Source: Panulirus ornatus
Lineage: Eukaryota; Arthropoda; Malacostraca; Decapoda; Palinuridae
Assembly (NCBI RefSeq): GCF_036320965.1
Contig: NC_092234.1
Coordinates: 30,388,703-30,452,702, forward strand
Length of the DNA: 64,000 bases
Direction: 5' to 3'
Translations under genes and position numbers: made by a program
In this document: one piece after another, positions 1 to 13,043 of the stretch
Position numbering within the stretch: position 1 is the stretch's first letter
Layout: each line of letters opens with the position of its first letter
Notes under the pieces: model-generated
Database searches by the model: none
Told to the model about the DNA's origin: nothing
Seen by the model: the letters and a program-made list of their open reading frames with translations, nothing else

Positions 1-248
1 AATAAGGCTAATTTTAGTGCTTTTCGTAGAGGGCGTTCGTTTACCAGTATTCTCTCACTTTCCCGGATGGGATGACTTGGAAAACATTATTTGCAATGTA
101 AAATCATGAATATTGACTTCAGTATGAGACAAGCGAGTTACGAAAGAGAAGCTGTTGAGTGCTAAAGCTGGTGGTGTTAACCTAAAGTCTCTCTTTTCTT
201 ATCGATGGTTTTATGTCACATAAGAACCGACTGAGATGTTTAAGCAAC

Positions 249-250
<2 letters not shown>

Positions 251-319
<69 letters not shown>
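251..319. repeat. (GA)n microsatellite
   Basis: An uninterrupted GA array of 69 bases. Confidence 0.99.
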
Positions 320-321
<2 letters not shown>

Positions 322-523
322 CTTACTTATTTAGGACATGCCTCTGCCAAAATGGAAGGGCTAACGCAAGACGCTCACAGCACAAAACATTGAGTTACGA
401 AGAACGAGGCGTGAGAGTTGCGTGTTGTCAAGCGTTATGTACAAAGGAGAGACTGTGTGTTTGTGGACTGTAAGTCAAGCGCCTAAGTGTGGGTGAGGCA
501 GAAAGGAGAGACAACTACGCAGG

Positions 524-525
<2 letters not shown>

Positions 526-608
<83 letters not shown>

Positions 609-617
609 AGAGAGAGA
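526..617. repeat. (AG)n microsatellite
   Basis: An AG array of about 90 bases with one phase slip near 604. Confidence 0.99.
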
Positions 618-639
618 CGAACGTAGACTTGGTCCATAA

Positions 640-2830
640 GACTGACTGACGTTTGTAAACACTTATTCAAGGTCTCAGAACAAAGCAGACGGGGGGACCA
701 AAACGGAACCCTGATGCGGTAATACGAGGCCAGACGATCCGAGTTCGAGATCAACCTGATCGTCACACCACAAGCTACCTGCGTTACAGGGAACAGTGAA
801 TATGCGAGTCACATATATGATTTGCGATCACCCTTGGTTCCTTCCACTGAACCAATCAGTACCCACAAACCTCAAACTACACCTCTACGACCACGTTAAC
901 AGCTGCTGGTCTATTGCCACGGCCACTGTTAGCAATTACCCAAAAGACACAATTATACAAAGGCTAACTACACCTTCATTATAGGAGGATAACTACACCT
1001 CCACGAAACAACTCTTCCACTGAACGAAACTAACAAAATCTCGTTAAACCAGACTCACTACACTGCCATGACGCTAAGATAACGACGCATTCATAACACA
1101 CGTTTAATGACATCTCCAATCTGAAGAGTTAAACGACACAAAACACCACATTAAGCACATTCTGTCATTAAACGATCGAAGAAAACAAGAAAACATAAAA
1201 TCTCTTCAACGTATCCTAAAATTCTGACGGTACCTTGAGGGGCGAAAATCACTGTAATCATCTACCGAGGCAGGACAGCAAGCGGGAATTACTATTAAAA
1301 TTCCAGCTGCCCAATAAATTCAAGGAATTTGTCACCTGTGGCCAGTGGACGTAAAATAATGCCGATAAACCCAATGTTTAAGTCGGTCCTCCTTCAGGTA
1401 CTCCATTAAAGGATGTGTAATATAAACTCTGAAATTATGAGTGTGAAGGACAGTAATGAACTGCTCGCTCTACAGCTCCCACATAGAAGAAAAAAATCTT
1501 GAAAAAAAAAAAATGATAGCATGCCCCATACTGCCTTCATTTATTATCAGGCAGAAAATTAGAGATCACTTTCCCTCATCAATACAACTCCACTTTGTAG
1601 TCAATATTCAACAGCAAATCCGTCTCGTACTCACAATTCGGACCAGTTAAACGTGAAAAAGGTATGTACTGATCACACGAAGATAAGCTTAAGTACTTCC
1701 TTACTAACTTGCTGGCGGGGCACAGATCCCAAGCCACAGTCTACATGCTCATCTCCCTCACAAAAATATCTACCATACGAGATAATACGGACACCAAGGA
1801 CGCAGGTACGGACACAATGACACAAGTGGTCGTTCTGTCCGTTGTCCTGCAATTAGAGCATCTCAAAATCCGGATGTATAAAGTCAGAACGTTCTATGTC
1901 TGTTGTTGACAGCGAGTACAACACCCTAGCAGCTTGCCCTTTATCCCAATAATATCTCATAAATGATAAATAAATAGTTTCGATTAAATCATGAATCAAT
2001 GACATATGTTTATAATATCTGAACATGTAACAAGCTTAGCTCAGATCGCAGGTATGTACCGGTACATGGGAGTTAATCCTCTCATGCTCCCACCTGAACT
2101 CTCGATCTCTCCTCAAGTGGGAGTGACGCCTATGTCCAGGTGGGTCAGGGTGTGAGGCAGAAGGGATGGGAGTACCGCCCACAGCATCCCACTGTCTGCT
2201 CACACCTCAGTATAACGCTATATCAACTTCTCTCATCGTTTCTCTTCGCTGTATGTCCTTAATCCTCCTCTCCATCTCTCTCTACCATCATCTCTTCCTC
2301 TCCACGTTTTTTCTCCCAACTCCTGCGGATTCCTGGATCTCTTCCTCCTATCCTTCATCCCGTCCACCCTTTTACGTTTCCCCCTAATCCTTGGTCATGT
2401 CTCACCTCCCGCTCTATTTCACCTGTGACTTGTGTACATCATGGCTACATCATCGCTATCCTACGCCATAACTACATCTCGTTAAGGAGCAACCTTCCAC
2501 CATACAACCAAATGCAAACTACTTAACGAAGGCAATACTGAAGCATTTGGCCGAGCTCTGCATTCTGGGCTTTTTCTTGTTTGCAACTGTAACAAGAGGA
2601 GGCCAAAGAGGCAGCTGGTTCATTCGTGCGAACCCTGCACGGTCAATGGGTACAGAGGGCAGGAGTAATTAGCACAGATAAATCATTCAGAATTGCTATC
2701 CTTATCCTCATCCCAGACACACTCGACCATACACGTGTTACTATGTGTTACGCTTCGCCTTCCAGCAAATGCTATGATGAGGCAGGAATACATACCACAC
2801 TAACCTGACCCTGACCAACCCTAAATTACC
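640..2830. other. No gene recognised
   Basis: Mixed-composition DNA with no coding, RNA or mobile-element signal that I can support. A pyrimidine-rich stretch lies at about 2230-2420. Confidence 0.6.
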
Positions 2831-2834
2831 CCTA

Positions 2835-3030
2835 CGAGTATGACGGCACGACTCTTCAACATGAAGGTACGAATCTTCAGCACTAAGATAAGATCCTCGA
2901 GCACTCGAGTACGGCTCCTGAGCATGACGGTACAACCCCATGGGTCTGTTTGGCCTGACCTTTGACCTGAACCTTAAGGTCATACTGTCGTCCCTAAAGA
3001 TTGTATCTCGTCGTGTTCAAGAGGTTAACA
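2835..3030. repeat. Degenerate minisatellite, dispersed about 22-bp family
   Basis: Loose repeats of the form GTACGGCTCCTGAGCATGAC and CATACTGTCGTCCC alternate with AAGGTCATAC. The same motif set recurs at 42.5-42.8 kb and near 63.3 kb. Confidence 0.45.
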
Positions 3031-3950
3031 TATAGCTCCTCTTCGTACAGACCTCTGACGAACATGCACCAAGACTCAGGATCGTTATTTGTTACACTAA
3101 CTGGATAAATAAACGATCTCCCAGAGGGGGTTGCTGCTGTGCCTTCAATCTTCAACATTTAACGTTCCTCATAATCTATGTTCCCTCCTCAACCCCGCCT
3201 TGTCCTTCTTCTCTCCCCTCATGTCATTCTCCACTCCCAGCTACCCTTCGCTCTTCCTTAAGATTTACGTTCACTTCCTCCACTTATCCCTTGTGTCCCT
3301 CTAACAAGCACCCTCTGCTTTATCATCCAGTCTCTTTCTCAACAGACTAGGATCTAAAGATGCTATTACTGTCCCTCTGTAGATAACCTCGTTATGAACC
3401 ATCAGGTCTCCTGTTTTCTATCCTACCCATATACCACTACTCTCCTCATCCCTTCCTCTCCTCATTTATCTAACCTCCATCCCTCTCTATCCAACCCACT
3501 CACCAATTCCCTCTCTTCTCTTCTAGCTTGTCTTCCCCTTCACCTTTCCTCCTCTTTTTTTTTCCCCTACCACCCTCCCTCCACCGTCCTTAACCCCCGA
3601 CCACTCTCCTGCCCCGTGGCCCCTCGGATCATCTCAGCTCATCAGGCAGGAGAAGGCAGTAAGAGGAGGCCGGGAGAAGCGTCTCTGAGGCTGAAACAAG
3701 AGTCGGACCGGCTCCAAGACGATGGAGGAAACATTCAAGAGGACAGACTCTTTACCTGTGCCCAGTGGCCCGGCGGTGAGGCCCCTGAGGGCCCTCTTCA
3801 CCACTACTTGGACGTGATGAATCCTACAAGGGTTATGTTCTTGTTCCGCTACGGCTTACGACATTCTCCTTTATAAAGTCTCGTCCAGAAATAAAAAAAA
3901 TCACATCAAAATATAGTGGATTTAAATTCTTTGATAAATCACTATCTATC
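3031..3950. other. Pyrimidine-rich DNA, no gene supported
   Basis: Long C/T-rich runs lie at 3180-3600. A 160-codon open frame (3394-3876) matches no family I know and is probably open because of composition. Confidence 0.5.
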
Positions 3951-3952
3951 AA

Positions 3953-3956
<4 letters not shown>

Positions 3957-3985
<29 letters not shown>
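3957..3985. repeat. (TA)n microsatellite
   Basis: A TA array of about 29 bases joined to the LINE tail fragment at 3983. Confidence 0.95.
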
Positions 3986-3989
<4 letters not shown>

Positions 3990-4085
3990 CTTAGTCACTG
4001 TCTCCCGCGTTAGCGAGGTAGCGCAAGGAAACAGACGAAAGAATGGCCAAACCCACCCACATACACATGTATATACATATATAAT
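3983..4085 (-). mobile_element. LINE 3' tail fragment
   Basis: The reverse strand reads CATGTGTATGTGGGTGGG, GGCCATTCTTTCGTCTG, GCGCTACCTCGCTAACGCGG, then AGTATAATA, running into the (TA)n array at 3957-3985. This is the last 100 or so bases of the LINE family found at 36.8 and 62.4 kb. It could equally be a short non-autonomous relative carrying the same tail. Confidence 0.75.
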
Positions 4086-4089
4086 TACA

Positions 4090-7000
4090 CCCTTGCTCGA
4101 CCCTCCAGTCTGCTAAAGAATCAAATGGGAAGGATCAAGTATTCGCCAACACTTTAAATATGGTAATAAGACTCGAACTGTTTTTTATCGAAATGTTCAA
4201 GAAACATCAACTCTCTTGAATTCGTCTGACGATGTTCAAAACATGAGCAACGACTCCGGGTGGCGGAGCCCAGTGCTTCAAATGCTCCTGTGAGGCTTGA
4301 ACAGAGCCAGATGACAGTCATACTTCACTTTATAAATGGCTTCTGGTGGTATAAACATGTTTGAGGATGTTCAAGTACCAATCTTTTAATGAGATAATCG
4401 AACTTATAACTGAAGTGTCATTATCTTAAAACGAAATTATAGAATAATCTCGGTCCTGTGAACTCTGCTCACCTCCTCTATGTAACCTTACAAAAAAAAT
4501 GCAAGCACTGGAGTTAAGCACACGCCTGTTGTGTTGTCACTCCCAGCAAGAATTACGAAGCAGACAGGATGAAAAAAAAAAAAAGGAAAACGTTAAGTTC
4601 TTTCACAAGGAGACAACAACTTAATTACTACGGCAAACACACTTAACGCACAGTGTGGTCTTTATCAAGCGTCAACCTTAACACAGTGAAGCCGTAAGAC
4701 GAAACTACTAAAGAAAAAAACAATACACGTAAGAAATGTTGTCACGTCTAGGAGGAGAATTCTATACATCTTTACATGAAGAAAATGGAGAGAATGATTT
4801 TGTGAAATACGGAAAGCGGGAAAACGTAATGGTCATTGAGAGCTTTCCGACCATTTTCTTTATTTGCTTCAAAAAATTGTTCAGGCTTCGTGTTAGAACC
4901 GTTATCATCCACATACTGTATCCAAGATGCACGCTCTCTTGACTTCCTTTTGCAGATATCTCCCATAACTTAATCTAACAACCATTGAATTACGATCCCT
5001 TAATCTTCTGTAAATGAATTTCGCATCATTACGATGATGATCACAAGATTGGTTCCATCATGGTATTCCATGGTCGTGACCTCTTGTTCTTAATTTTTGA
5101 GAAAGGTATTCTCGGCTGCATCTACAATAATGTTCACGAATTCTACACATGCTTCTTCAATCCCTGGTCATTCTCCCACCGCTAGTGTGATTAAAGACAT
5201 AGTTTCATATTCATCCCCACATTGCCCATCTCGAATTTCCATCTATGAGAGCTATTTGGTGTGGTATTTTCTGCTCTACCCAACATGTTTGGAAAATGAT
5301 CACTTCATGAAGGTCTTGAACACACGACTAAGCAAAATCTATAAACAAAACATCAGTAACAGACTAAAGAGTTAATACCAAAACGTTTACCAATATGTAC
5401 ATTACGGTAAACAGGGCTACCAGAATCAAAAATTATGTTGAAGTTCGAAAACGCCTTCAATTAATTTTCTTCTCTCTTCTCGACTATTGTATTCTCTACC
5501 CCAAGAAACTCAAGTCACCAGGTAGAAGAAATGGATTTGGTGGCTCATTTATTAGGGCCCTGATAGCAGCCTGTAGGAGCTCTTCTTCTGGAGGAAGACA
5601 CAAGCTGCAGGAAGTACTTTCAGATTTACCCAATACTGTCATTTCTCATGCAATCTTCAAAGGAACCATCTAATCACTGATTTCTGATTTCACAATACTG
5701 CCGGCTCTTCCAACAGCCCTCACACCATGCGGAAGATCGGGTATATAAAATCTACAGCCATGTCCGAAGGATGTGTTCTCATTACCTTGGTTTCTTGCAG
5801 GCGTAAGATTTCAGGGAAGATTTTGTTCAGTGAAACTTCATTCACCAAACGGAACCATATTCTTTTACAGGTCTATAAAAATCTTCAAGCAATTGGTTTC
5901 GAATTCTAATGACTTTACAATCTTAGGACCATACCTTAGTACCATACAACTGATGACTAGGATGAACCTCCCACTTTATTATCCAACAACTTAAATTCCA
6001 CTTACAACCAGCTGATTTTAAACATCTTTTCCACGTTTTTTCGTTATTACATTCCCTCAAGCGATTTATGGCTCAGACTAGGCATTTGAGGAGTGTCTCT
6101 TCGAGAGTGTGACTGAAGGATTATTCCCAGAAGGAGTGCCCAAAGGATGCTCCCAGTAAGGAGCACTCGAACGACGCCCCACAAATAAAGTAACCGAGTG
6201 ATGCCTCCTCCCTGAGGAAGCATCCGAAAGGTGTCCCCTCAAGAGGACATCAGAAGGAGCACATGATCCTCCGCCACCACCGTGATGGTGAGGAGGTGTT
6301 GGGAGTGTAAGAGGGCCAGTTTTGCATTTTGTCCTTTTTCTTTACCTGGAGGATGAGTAGCTTGTGACCGCTGAGCTGGCGAGCTTCCATCAGCAACAAA
6401 GGAACTTTGGCACATCAGGAAAAGTTATGTTAAGAGAATGTTCTGTCTGCAACTCTCCTTTCTGCTTCAAGCCCTTCTGTCTGATATATGCAAAGATGTT
6501 AATATCTATTTTCGTCTTTTCAAGTACATAAATGCAATTTTTGTCATTCAACTTGTGTTTGCTTCCACAATAAAGGAGTTAATTACTTCCGTGTGTATAC
6601 TTTAATTACTCTTGCATTTGTCCTTTGCATCCTCATTTTAGTTGACATTCATAACACTAATTTGAGTATGTGGCGTACAGCTTGACACTGACATCATTCC
6701 ACCCAATATTTACCTCGTAAGGGATGTCTTGTCGGCTGAATGTTAGAATAATGACTTTTGCATCGACTCTTTTGCTATAAACTTTAGTGTTCCGTTTAAA
6801 CAATATTTGGGTTGAAGTCTAATTCCTAGTGGCTAGCGAGAAATAACTCCCTTTACTGCCAAAAGTATCAGGTAGGTATGATCCCTCTCCCTGGTAATGA
6901 ATCACCTTGACAGCTGTGATTATTTCAAAGATAACTTGTATCCTTTACTCATCATTTCCAAACAGACAGACTTTCCAGAAAACCATACCCTACCCTACCC

Positions 7001-7260
7001 GAGAGAAACACACAGAGATAGCTCCCCTAGAATACGGTAAAGCAAGGCTCTGCAAAACTGCCTGTTCAGACTTAAGAGTTAACGAATGCAAACACCATTC
7101 AGCTATCAATGGTTGAGGGCGAAGCGCAGAGAGCGCGCCGGGATTCGTATAGCCCTGGCTGCCACTCCTGGATCAAAAAACAACCTTCGAGAGTACTCCT
7201 GAAATCCTCCGCGGGATGGTGCCATAACGTGCCATAACCTTCACTGCTTTACAGTTACCT
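4090..7260. other. No gene recognised; weak minisatellite at 6080-6260
   Basis: No domain or motif can be supported. At 6080-6260 there are imperfect repeats around GGATGCTCCCAG, AAGGAGTGCCC and GGAAGCATCCGAAAGG, probably an old minisatellite of about 23 bp. Confidence 0.45.
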
Positions 7261-7265
7261 TCAAA

Positions 7266-7268
<3 letters not shown>

Positions 7269-7342
<74 letters not shown>
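7269..7342. repeat. (GA)n microsatellite
   Basis: An uninterrupted GA array of 74 bases. Confidence 0.99.
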
Positions 7343-7345
<3 letters not shown>

Positions 7346-7530
7346 AGTTAACGGATATTTCCTTTTATTTCTGATTCCTCCAGAGTTCGAATTTGGACGA
7401 ATGACGACGAAATATGCTTGCCATCTACATCGAAGTGCTTGCTGGTAAATATCTGTCACCATGGCACAAGCCATGCTATCTCCCCGTCCCTCTTCTTCCC
7501 CCAACAACCATCGACACAACAGAAAGGAAT

Positions 7531-7635
7531 CTGGGGGGGGGGGGGAGGGGAGGGAGGGAGGAGGAGGAAGGGAGGGAGGAGGAGGAGGAGGAGGAGGAGG
7601 GAGGAGGAGGAGGAGGAGGAGGAGGAGGAGGAGGA
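7531..7635. repeat. G-run and (GGA)n tract
   Basis: About 14 G residues are followed by GGA/GGGA repeats for about 90 bases. The strand is pure purine and could form G-quadruplex or triplex DNA. Confidence 0.95.
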
Positions 7636-8004
7636 AATGGATAGAAAACGGGGAAAAGCGGGGAATGTTTTACCCAGGTCAGTCACCACGGGAGAGCTAT
7701 AAAATAATTAGCCCAGAATGAAAATAACAGGGCGGATAATGACTGTATTTTTGGCACGATTTTGGACCACATCCGCCGCGCCAGCTGTGTCTCATCCAGC
7801 CTCAGCAAATGGGAACTCATACCACGCCGATTTTACGCAAAAAAAGGATAAACTGCATTATTTACATACAAGGTCTCATAACCATCCCTCGTACGCCTCA
7901 ATCTGAACATACACCATTAAATACCATGACACCCACACACATACAGACATACGACGGCGCGCAAACACAAACATTCCTACCGACGAATGCACGAATGCAC
8001 ACAG

Positions 8005-8006
<2 letters not shown>

Positions 8007-8062
<56 letters not shown>
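8007..8062. repeat. (AC)n microsatellite
   Basis: A clean CA array of 56 bases. Confidence 0.99.
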
Positions 8063-8064
<2 letters not shown>

Positions 8065-10231
8065 CAGTTTCCCCTGTAGGTACATACATATACGTCCATG
8101 TATGCACCATCCTGCAGTATAAGAGTAATCATAATGTGGGGCGCCCAAAGCAAGCAGGACCGTTGGCTGAGAGTTCAACTGAACATGTTACAAGAAGACT
8201 AATACTTGCTAGGTATCATTCCTGCCAATGTTGGTAGCATCCGACTCCCAGTGATGGGTTGAATGTTATCCTGCTTGTAATACAATCACGTTTTCAGATA
8301 AATGAAAATTACATTTATATCATGAATCGAGTGAACACCGTCCCTGTGAGTGTGGAACATGTTCAGAGATAAAACTTGTTTCTCCTGTGCACCGGCAAGA
8401 CTATGTTTTACATACAATGGATGTAAAAGAAAAAAATAAGCGAGTAAGTATTTTGTGATAATGGAAACAAACCTTAAAAGGGATTTTAGGGGAAAAAATA
8501 TATACATCTTCCAAGACACCGGTTTCTCAGCGTTGTGAAATTCGTGCAGTAACCTTACACTAGTTTTAAGAAACATGTTCATCAAAGAATAAGTCCTCCA
8601 GCCAGTGAAGGTCCTCCTTCCCCGTTAGTAACTGTTAAGAAAGCTCAACAGTTATCGCATTTCTTTCCACTGGATGGTGAGGAACTTCGAATGCTACCCG
8701 CATCTGTACCACAGCCCTCACTCACGGTATGTATAACCCATCGCAATCCGAGCTGCTCAAAATAATCGAACTTACAGAAGTTACCTTGTCTCACTCATGT
8801 TCGACTCGTTCCAGTTTCCTTTATGTCCACGTCTCGATCATCGAGACAGAGACCCCCCTCTCGTCTCCGTCAGAGAAGAGACACTCGTCACTGCACAAGG
8901 TTTCCCAAAAGTCTTGAATCCACTGGGAATAAAACACACACGATATTCTTAATCTGCCTGTAGTTCACACTGCAAGCTATCAACGGCCATTTCCATATCA
9001 ATCCTTTAACGGATGTTTCTTTAAACGTCTCTCAAGGTTGAATCACTGGTCTGAAGGCATGCGTTATTTCTTTTTTTTTCTTCTTTTACCGTGAAATAAC
9101 TGACTTGCCTCCCTCTGGCATTTTCCAGTACCATGTAGCAATACCAGGTTCCAACACCACCTCTTGATTGGTATACTGTGCCATCAAGGTGTTTTCTCTC
9201 CTGAAACCTGTAAAAATGAAATTAGAAATGTTTAGCTTTCACGAAAGAACGTAATGGTTATTATTCTTTCCTTTTGGATCTAGACTTCTGGGTAACCCTG
9301 TATAGTGTAATTCTGAGTATGCAGTCTTCTGGACCGAAACCTTACAAGGAACAATCGAACTTTGACTTTCTTAAAGGGGACAAGTAGATAATTAATTACG
9401 TAAAAACAATGAAAAGAACAAAAAACTATTTGTACATATGCCGTGGCATGAACGCATGGAACCGCATCACAAAAATATATTCTTAAAGTTTACGTTGCGA
9501 ATGAAGGTATTACCAAAACAGGAAACTCCAAGGAACATACCCGCCAATTTTCTGAAGTAATCAAGCAAAACTGTAATTACTGGAAGGAATGAAGAAGGAA
9601 ACAAGGAAAACGATGCCTCCAACCCCTACGGAGGGAGGGAAGAGGGGGAGGGGGGTGAGTGGGGGCGAGGTGGAGGATGTCATCAACATCTGGTCCACCA
9701 CTTGTGCTTCCCAACAACAATGATAAACACAAAGGTCTCTCCCCCACCTTCCCCAGACTTCCAGCGATCTTCCTTCACTTACACCAGTACGGTAGCCCCT
9801 CCATCTGGCGCATCCTCATACCTCTCCTTAAAGCCCCTTCCTCACATCACCCTTTTTTAACCTTTTGTCTCCTGGTACACATCTCCCTAGATCGTTTTAC
9901 CCAGTTCTCCCCTCCCCATCTTTACGGACCTTGTCACCATTTCCATTTATTTCTCCTTTGCATGTATCCCTTTTTTTTTTCTGCTGTTCCTTCACTTCCT
10001 TCTCACACTGTTCCTCCTTTCCCATCTCCCCATTCCCCTCCATCTCTCCCATGCCCATTCCTCCCTCCCACGGACCCTGCGGGCCCGCACTGATTACCCG
10101 TTATTGTGATTCCAGGACTGAGAAACAACAGTGGCCTGGGCCGAGGCCTCATCGAGCCGACAGCGTCTTTCACCAGACCCACCCGACCAGCGCGTCTTCG
10201 GACGTCTTAAGGAACCTCACAACTGCCTTCC

Positions 10232-10235
<4 letters not shown>
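8063..10235. other. No gene recognised
   Basis: A/T-rich to mixed DNA with a C/T-rich stretch at 9730-10080. Open frames in that stretch are low-complexity and match no family I know. Confidence 0.5.

Positions 10236-10304
<69 letters not shown>
10236..10304. repeat. (TC)n microsatellite
   Basis: A clean TC array of about 69 bases, the first of four arrays in 770 bp. Confidence 0.99.
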
Positions 10305-10307
<3 letters not shown>

Positions 10308-10480
10308 TGCGCGTCTGTCCATATGTCCAAAGACTCACCGCAGACTCTCGCTCTGAGTGAGCGTGTCTTTATATACTTCACTAACACAATCTTCCACTCG
10401 TTCTGTATGTCCAATGCTCTTTGTACACAGTTCTTCCTCACGCGTTGTTGTCCTTGCATTTTCTCCCTTCCTCCCTTCCC

Positions 10481-10481
<1 letters not shown>

Positions 10482-10539
<58 letters not shown>
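10482..10539. repeat. (TC)n microsatellite
   Basis: A clean TC array of 58 bases. Confidence 0.99.
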
Positions 10540-10545
<6 letters not shown>

Positions 10546-10565
10546 ATACGCACACATCATTTCCT

Positions 10566-10567
<2 letters not shown>

Positions 10568-10625
<58 letters not shown>
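10568..10625. repeat. (GT)n microsatellite
   Basis: A clean GT array of 58 bases, 28 bases after the (TC)n array. Confidence 0.99.
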
Positions 10626-10626
<1 letters not shown>

Positions 10627-10912
10627 ATCCCTGCACGTCACGTCCTATATCTGAGTTTCCATACCCGATTTCCTGAGTTGTGAGTTGCTCTTCTTGCATT
10701 ACGTGCATCTTCCATCTTGAACACTTCCATCCACACATTCTTTTTTCATTCTCTGGTTATATCTCTTGCGAGATTCCTGCCTCCACTTCTGTCTACGTGA
10801 TACATTCCGTCTCTGTGGCACTTTCTCTTTTCGTTCTGTTATCTCCAGTTATCTTACTTCACTGGTCTCCTCCTATCCTGTGTATCTGCAAGGGTGTATT
10901 GTGTCTATGCTC

Positions 10913-10914
<2 letters not shown>

Positions 10915-11006
<92 letters not shown>
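10915..11006. repeat. (GT)n microsatellite with GC interruption
   Basis: A GT array of about 90 bases broken once by GTGCGTGCGTG near 10971. Confidence 0.99.
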
Positions 11007-11010
<4 letters not shown>

Positions 11011-12300
11011 GCGTCTTTGCGTTAGGATGAGTTTGCGTGTATCAACTGGAGCAAGTTTTTGTATGGCTGTTTGCCTCTCTATCACTCTGACCCGACCATC
11101 TGTCTGTCTGTCTGTTGTGTCCATGTGTCTCCCGCCATCCTTCCTACCTCTCCCAACGTGGGTCTGGACAGCCAACCCTGTTACGCTGATCTCCAAAGGA
11201 ATGTATTCCTCATTTACATGTCCTTATATCAAATTAACCAGAGAATCTAATTCTGAAATTAGTCATGCTTCTTACAACGGACCAATGAGAACCGATGCAC
11301 CCGTCTAAGCCTCCACTTGATTGGCCCTCTGGTTCTCACGCTCGCCCAGCACGGTACAGTAACGAACTCGTTGGAGTTGGCAGAGCGAGATAAAAGCCGC
11401 GAACACATGTTTCAATAACCATAACCGTCACATCCCACCTCCCTGCCCGGCTTCAGTCCCTCACAGGCCAGATTTTTAGTCCCAACTATTAATTACCACG
11501 GCTGAGGCTCGCCTTCCCTAAGACGTTACCTTTTATCTGTGTTCATTCACACGGGCTGGCCTGGCAAGAACACTCACAGCGTTACCAAGCACAACCTACC
11601 TTATGAACTTACACGATCGTAGAAAACGGTACTTTTACAACAACAAAAATACGTCTACCGGAAGACCACAATGGCTTTACTGATAATATATGAAGTTGAG
11701 GAGAATGTATTTCATTCCTCACCCTAATTTCAGCGTATGACTTGCGAACTGGGATTGAGAAGGGGTGGCCCGCCGGGCTGGCAACACGCCCTGGGAGGCC
11801 CCCGTAGGGTGATCAAAGGGTCGGAGCGGCCCCCAGACATACCCGCTGCCGATGTCTTTGTCGTGATTGTTAATGGACCCAGATTATGAACAGGCTAATT
11901 CCCAATGTGAAGACCAACCATAAGTTGGGAGAGGGGGAGGGGGAGGAGGGGAGGGGAGGAGGGGAGGGGAGTGGGAGGTCGACCGGAGAGGCGAGGAGAG
12001 GCCTAATTCATATAATGGCCGAAAGAAAAATGGTGGTGTGTCTTTGCCTTTGTCGAAGTCCTCCTTTGATCCGGTACACATTTTGCTACACACACACTGT
12101 GCACGTTATTAAAATGCCGGACCCGACGGTCTTGGTTGGGTCTTAAGAAGGACTTCATCTGGGGATGCGCTGGGCCAAGCCACCCACCACATCCAACTGG
12201 TACCACCAGACGCAAACGAAATCTCATTGTGAGGTCCATATGGCTATGGATATGTGAGACTAATTACTTAATACATGAACGAGACTTATGTACTAGATAA
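11007..12300. other. No gene recognised
   Basis: No coding or mobile-element signal seen. A purine-rich GGGGAGG tract lies at 11929-12000. Confidence 0.5.
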
Positions 12301-12304
12301 GGGG

Positions 12305-12306
<2 letters not shown>

Positions 12307-12367
<61 letters not shown>
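12307..12367. repeat. (TC)n microsatellite
   Basis: A clean TC array of 61 bases, followed closely by a G-run at 12380-12390. Confidence 0.99.
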
Positions 12368-12370
<3 letters not shown>

Positions 12371-12656
12371 AGGTAGCAGGGGGGGGGGGTTAACAGCCAC
12401 CGACCAGAGAGGTATATCAACAGTATTACCGCCTGGGTATGGGGAGGGTTAGGGACGGCTGGGCAGAGAGCAAGCACTTCAGTGGCTGTCAAGTTTCACT
12501 CCTTTGGCCCAGGCAGTTGTCTTCTCTTTCAGTCTCAGCAACACGTGGGCCGCTGGCTTTCAGTCTACTAACATAACATCTCTGTCTCACTCATAATACT
12601 TGACAACATGTAACTGACACAAGTCGTTCTTCGTAATCTTTGTGTGTCTGTGTGTG

Positions 12657-12659
<3 letters not shown>

Positions 12660-12731
<72 letters not shown>
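12660..12731. repeat. (TA)n microsatellite
   Basis: A TA array of 72 bases preceded by a short GT tract. It forms the left flank of the palindrome at 12733-12950. Confidence 0.99.
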
Positions 12732-12732
<1 letters not shown>

Positions 12733-12733
<1 letters not shown>

Positions 12734-12946
12734 TTATATGCAGAAAATCAAAACAAACAAATGACCTCATAAATGCAGGAACACTGCTAAGAGGAAAAGG
12801 AAACTCGAAAATCCTGGGCTTTTTCGAGTAACAAGTCCTCCGAAAACGTGATAATACACGAAAGCGTTGACGATTCTCGTACTTCCTTGTCCAAGTGGTG
12901 TTTCTGCATTCATTAAGTCACGTGCTTGTTGTGATTTTCTGCATAT

Positions 12947-12950
<4 letters not shown>
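12733..12950. repeat. Imperfect palindrome resembling paired Penelope-like LTRs
   Basis: The left arm (ATTATATGCAGAAAATCA, then GACCTCATAAATGCAGGAAC) is the reverse complement of the right arm (GTTTCTGCATTCATTAAGTC, then TGATTTTCTGCATATTAT) with roughly a fifth of positions different. Pairing continues inward with CGAAAATCC/GATTCTCG blocks. The centre holds GTGATAATACACGAAAG (12848-12864), close to the GTGATTATTACACGAAAG box of the 53 kb Penelope-like arms. No endonuclease codons lie between the arms. (TA)n arrays flank both sides. Confidence 0.6.

Positions 12951-13042
<92 letters not shown>
12951..13042. repeat. (CA)n(TA)n compound microsatellite
   Basis: About 28 bases of CA are followed by 64 bases of TA, forming the right flank of the palindrome. 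Confidence 0.99.

Positions 13043-13043
<1 letters not shown>

Noticed and set aside
3394..3876. 160-codon open frame
   Set aside because: C/T-rich, low-complexity start and no recognisable domain. It could be chance, and I see no splice or promoter context.
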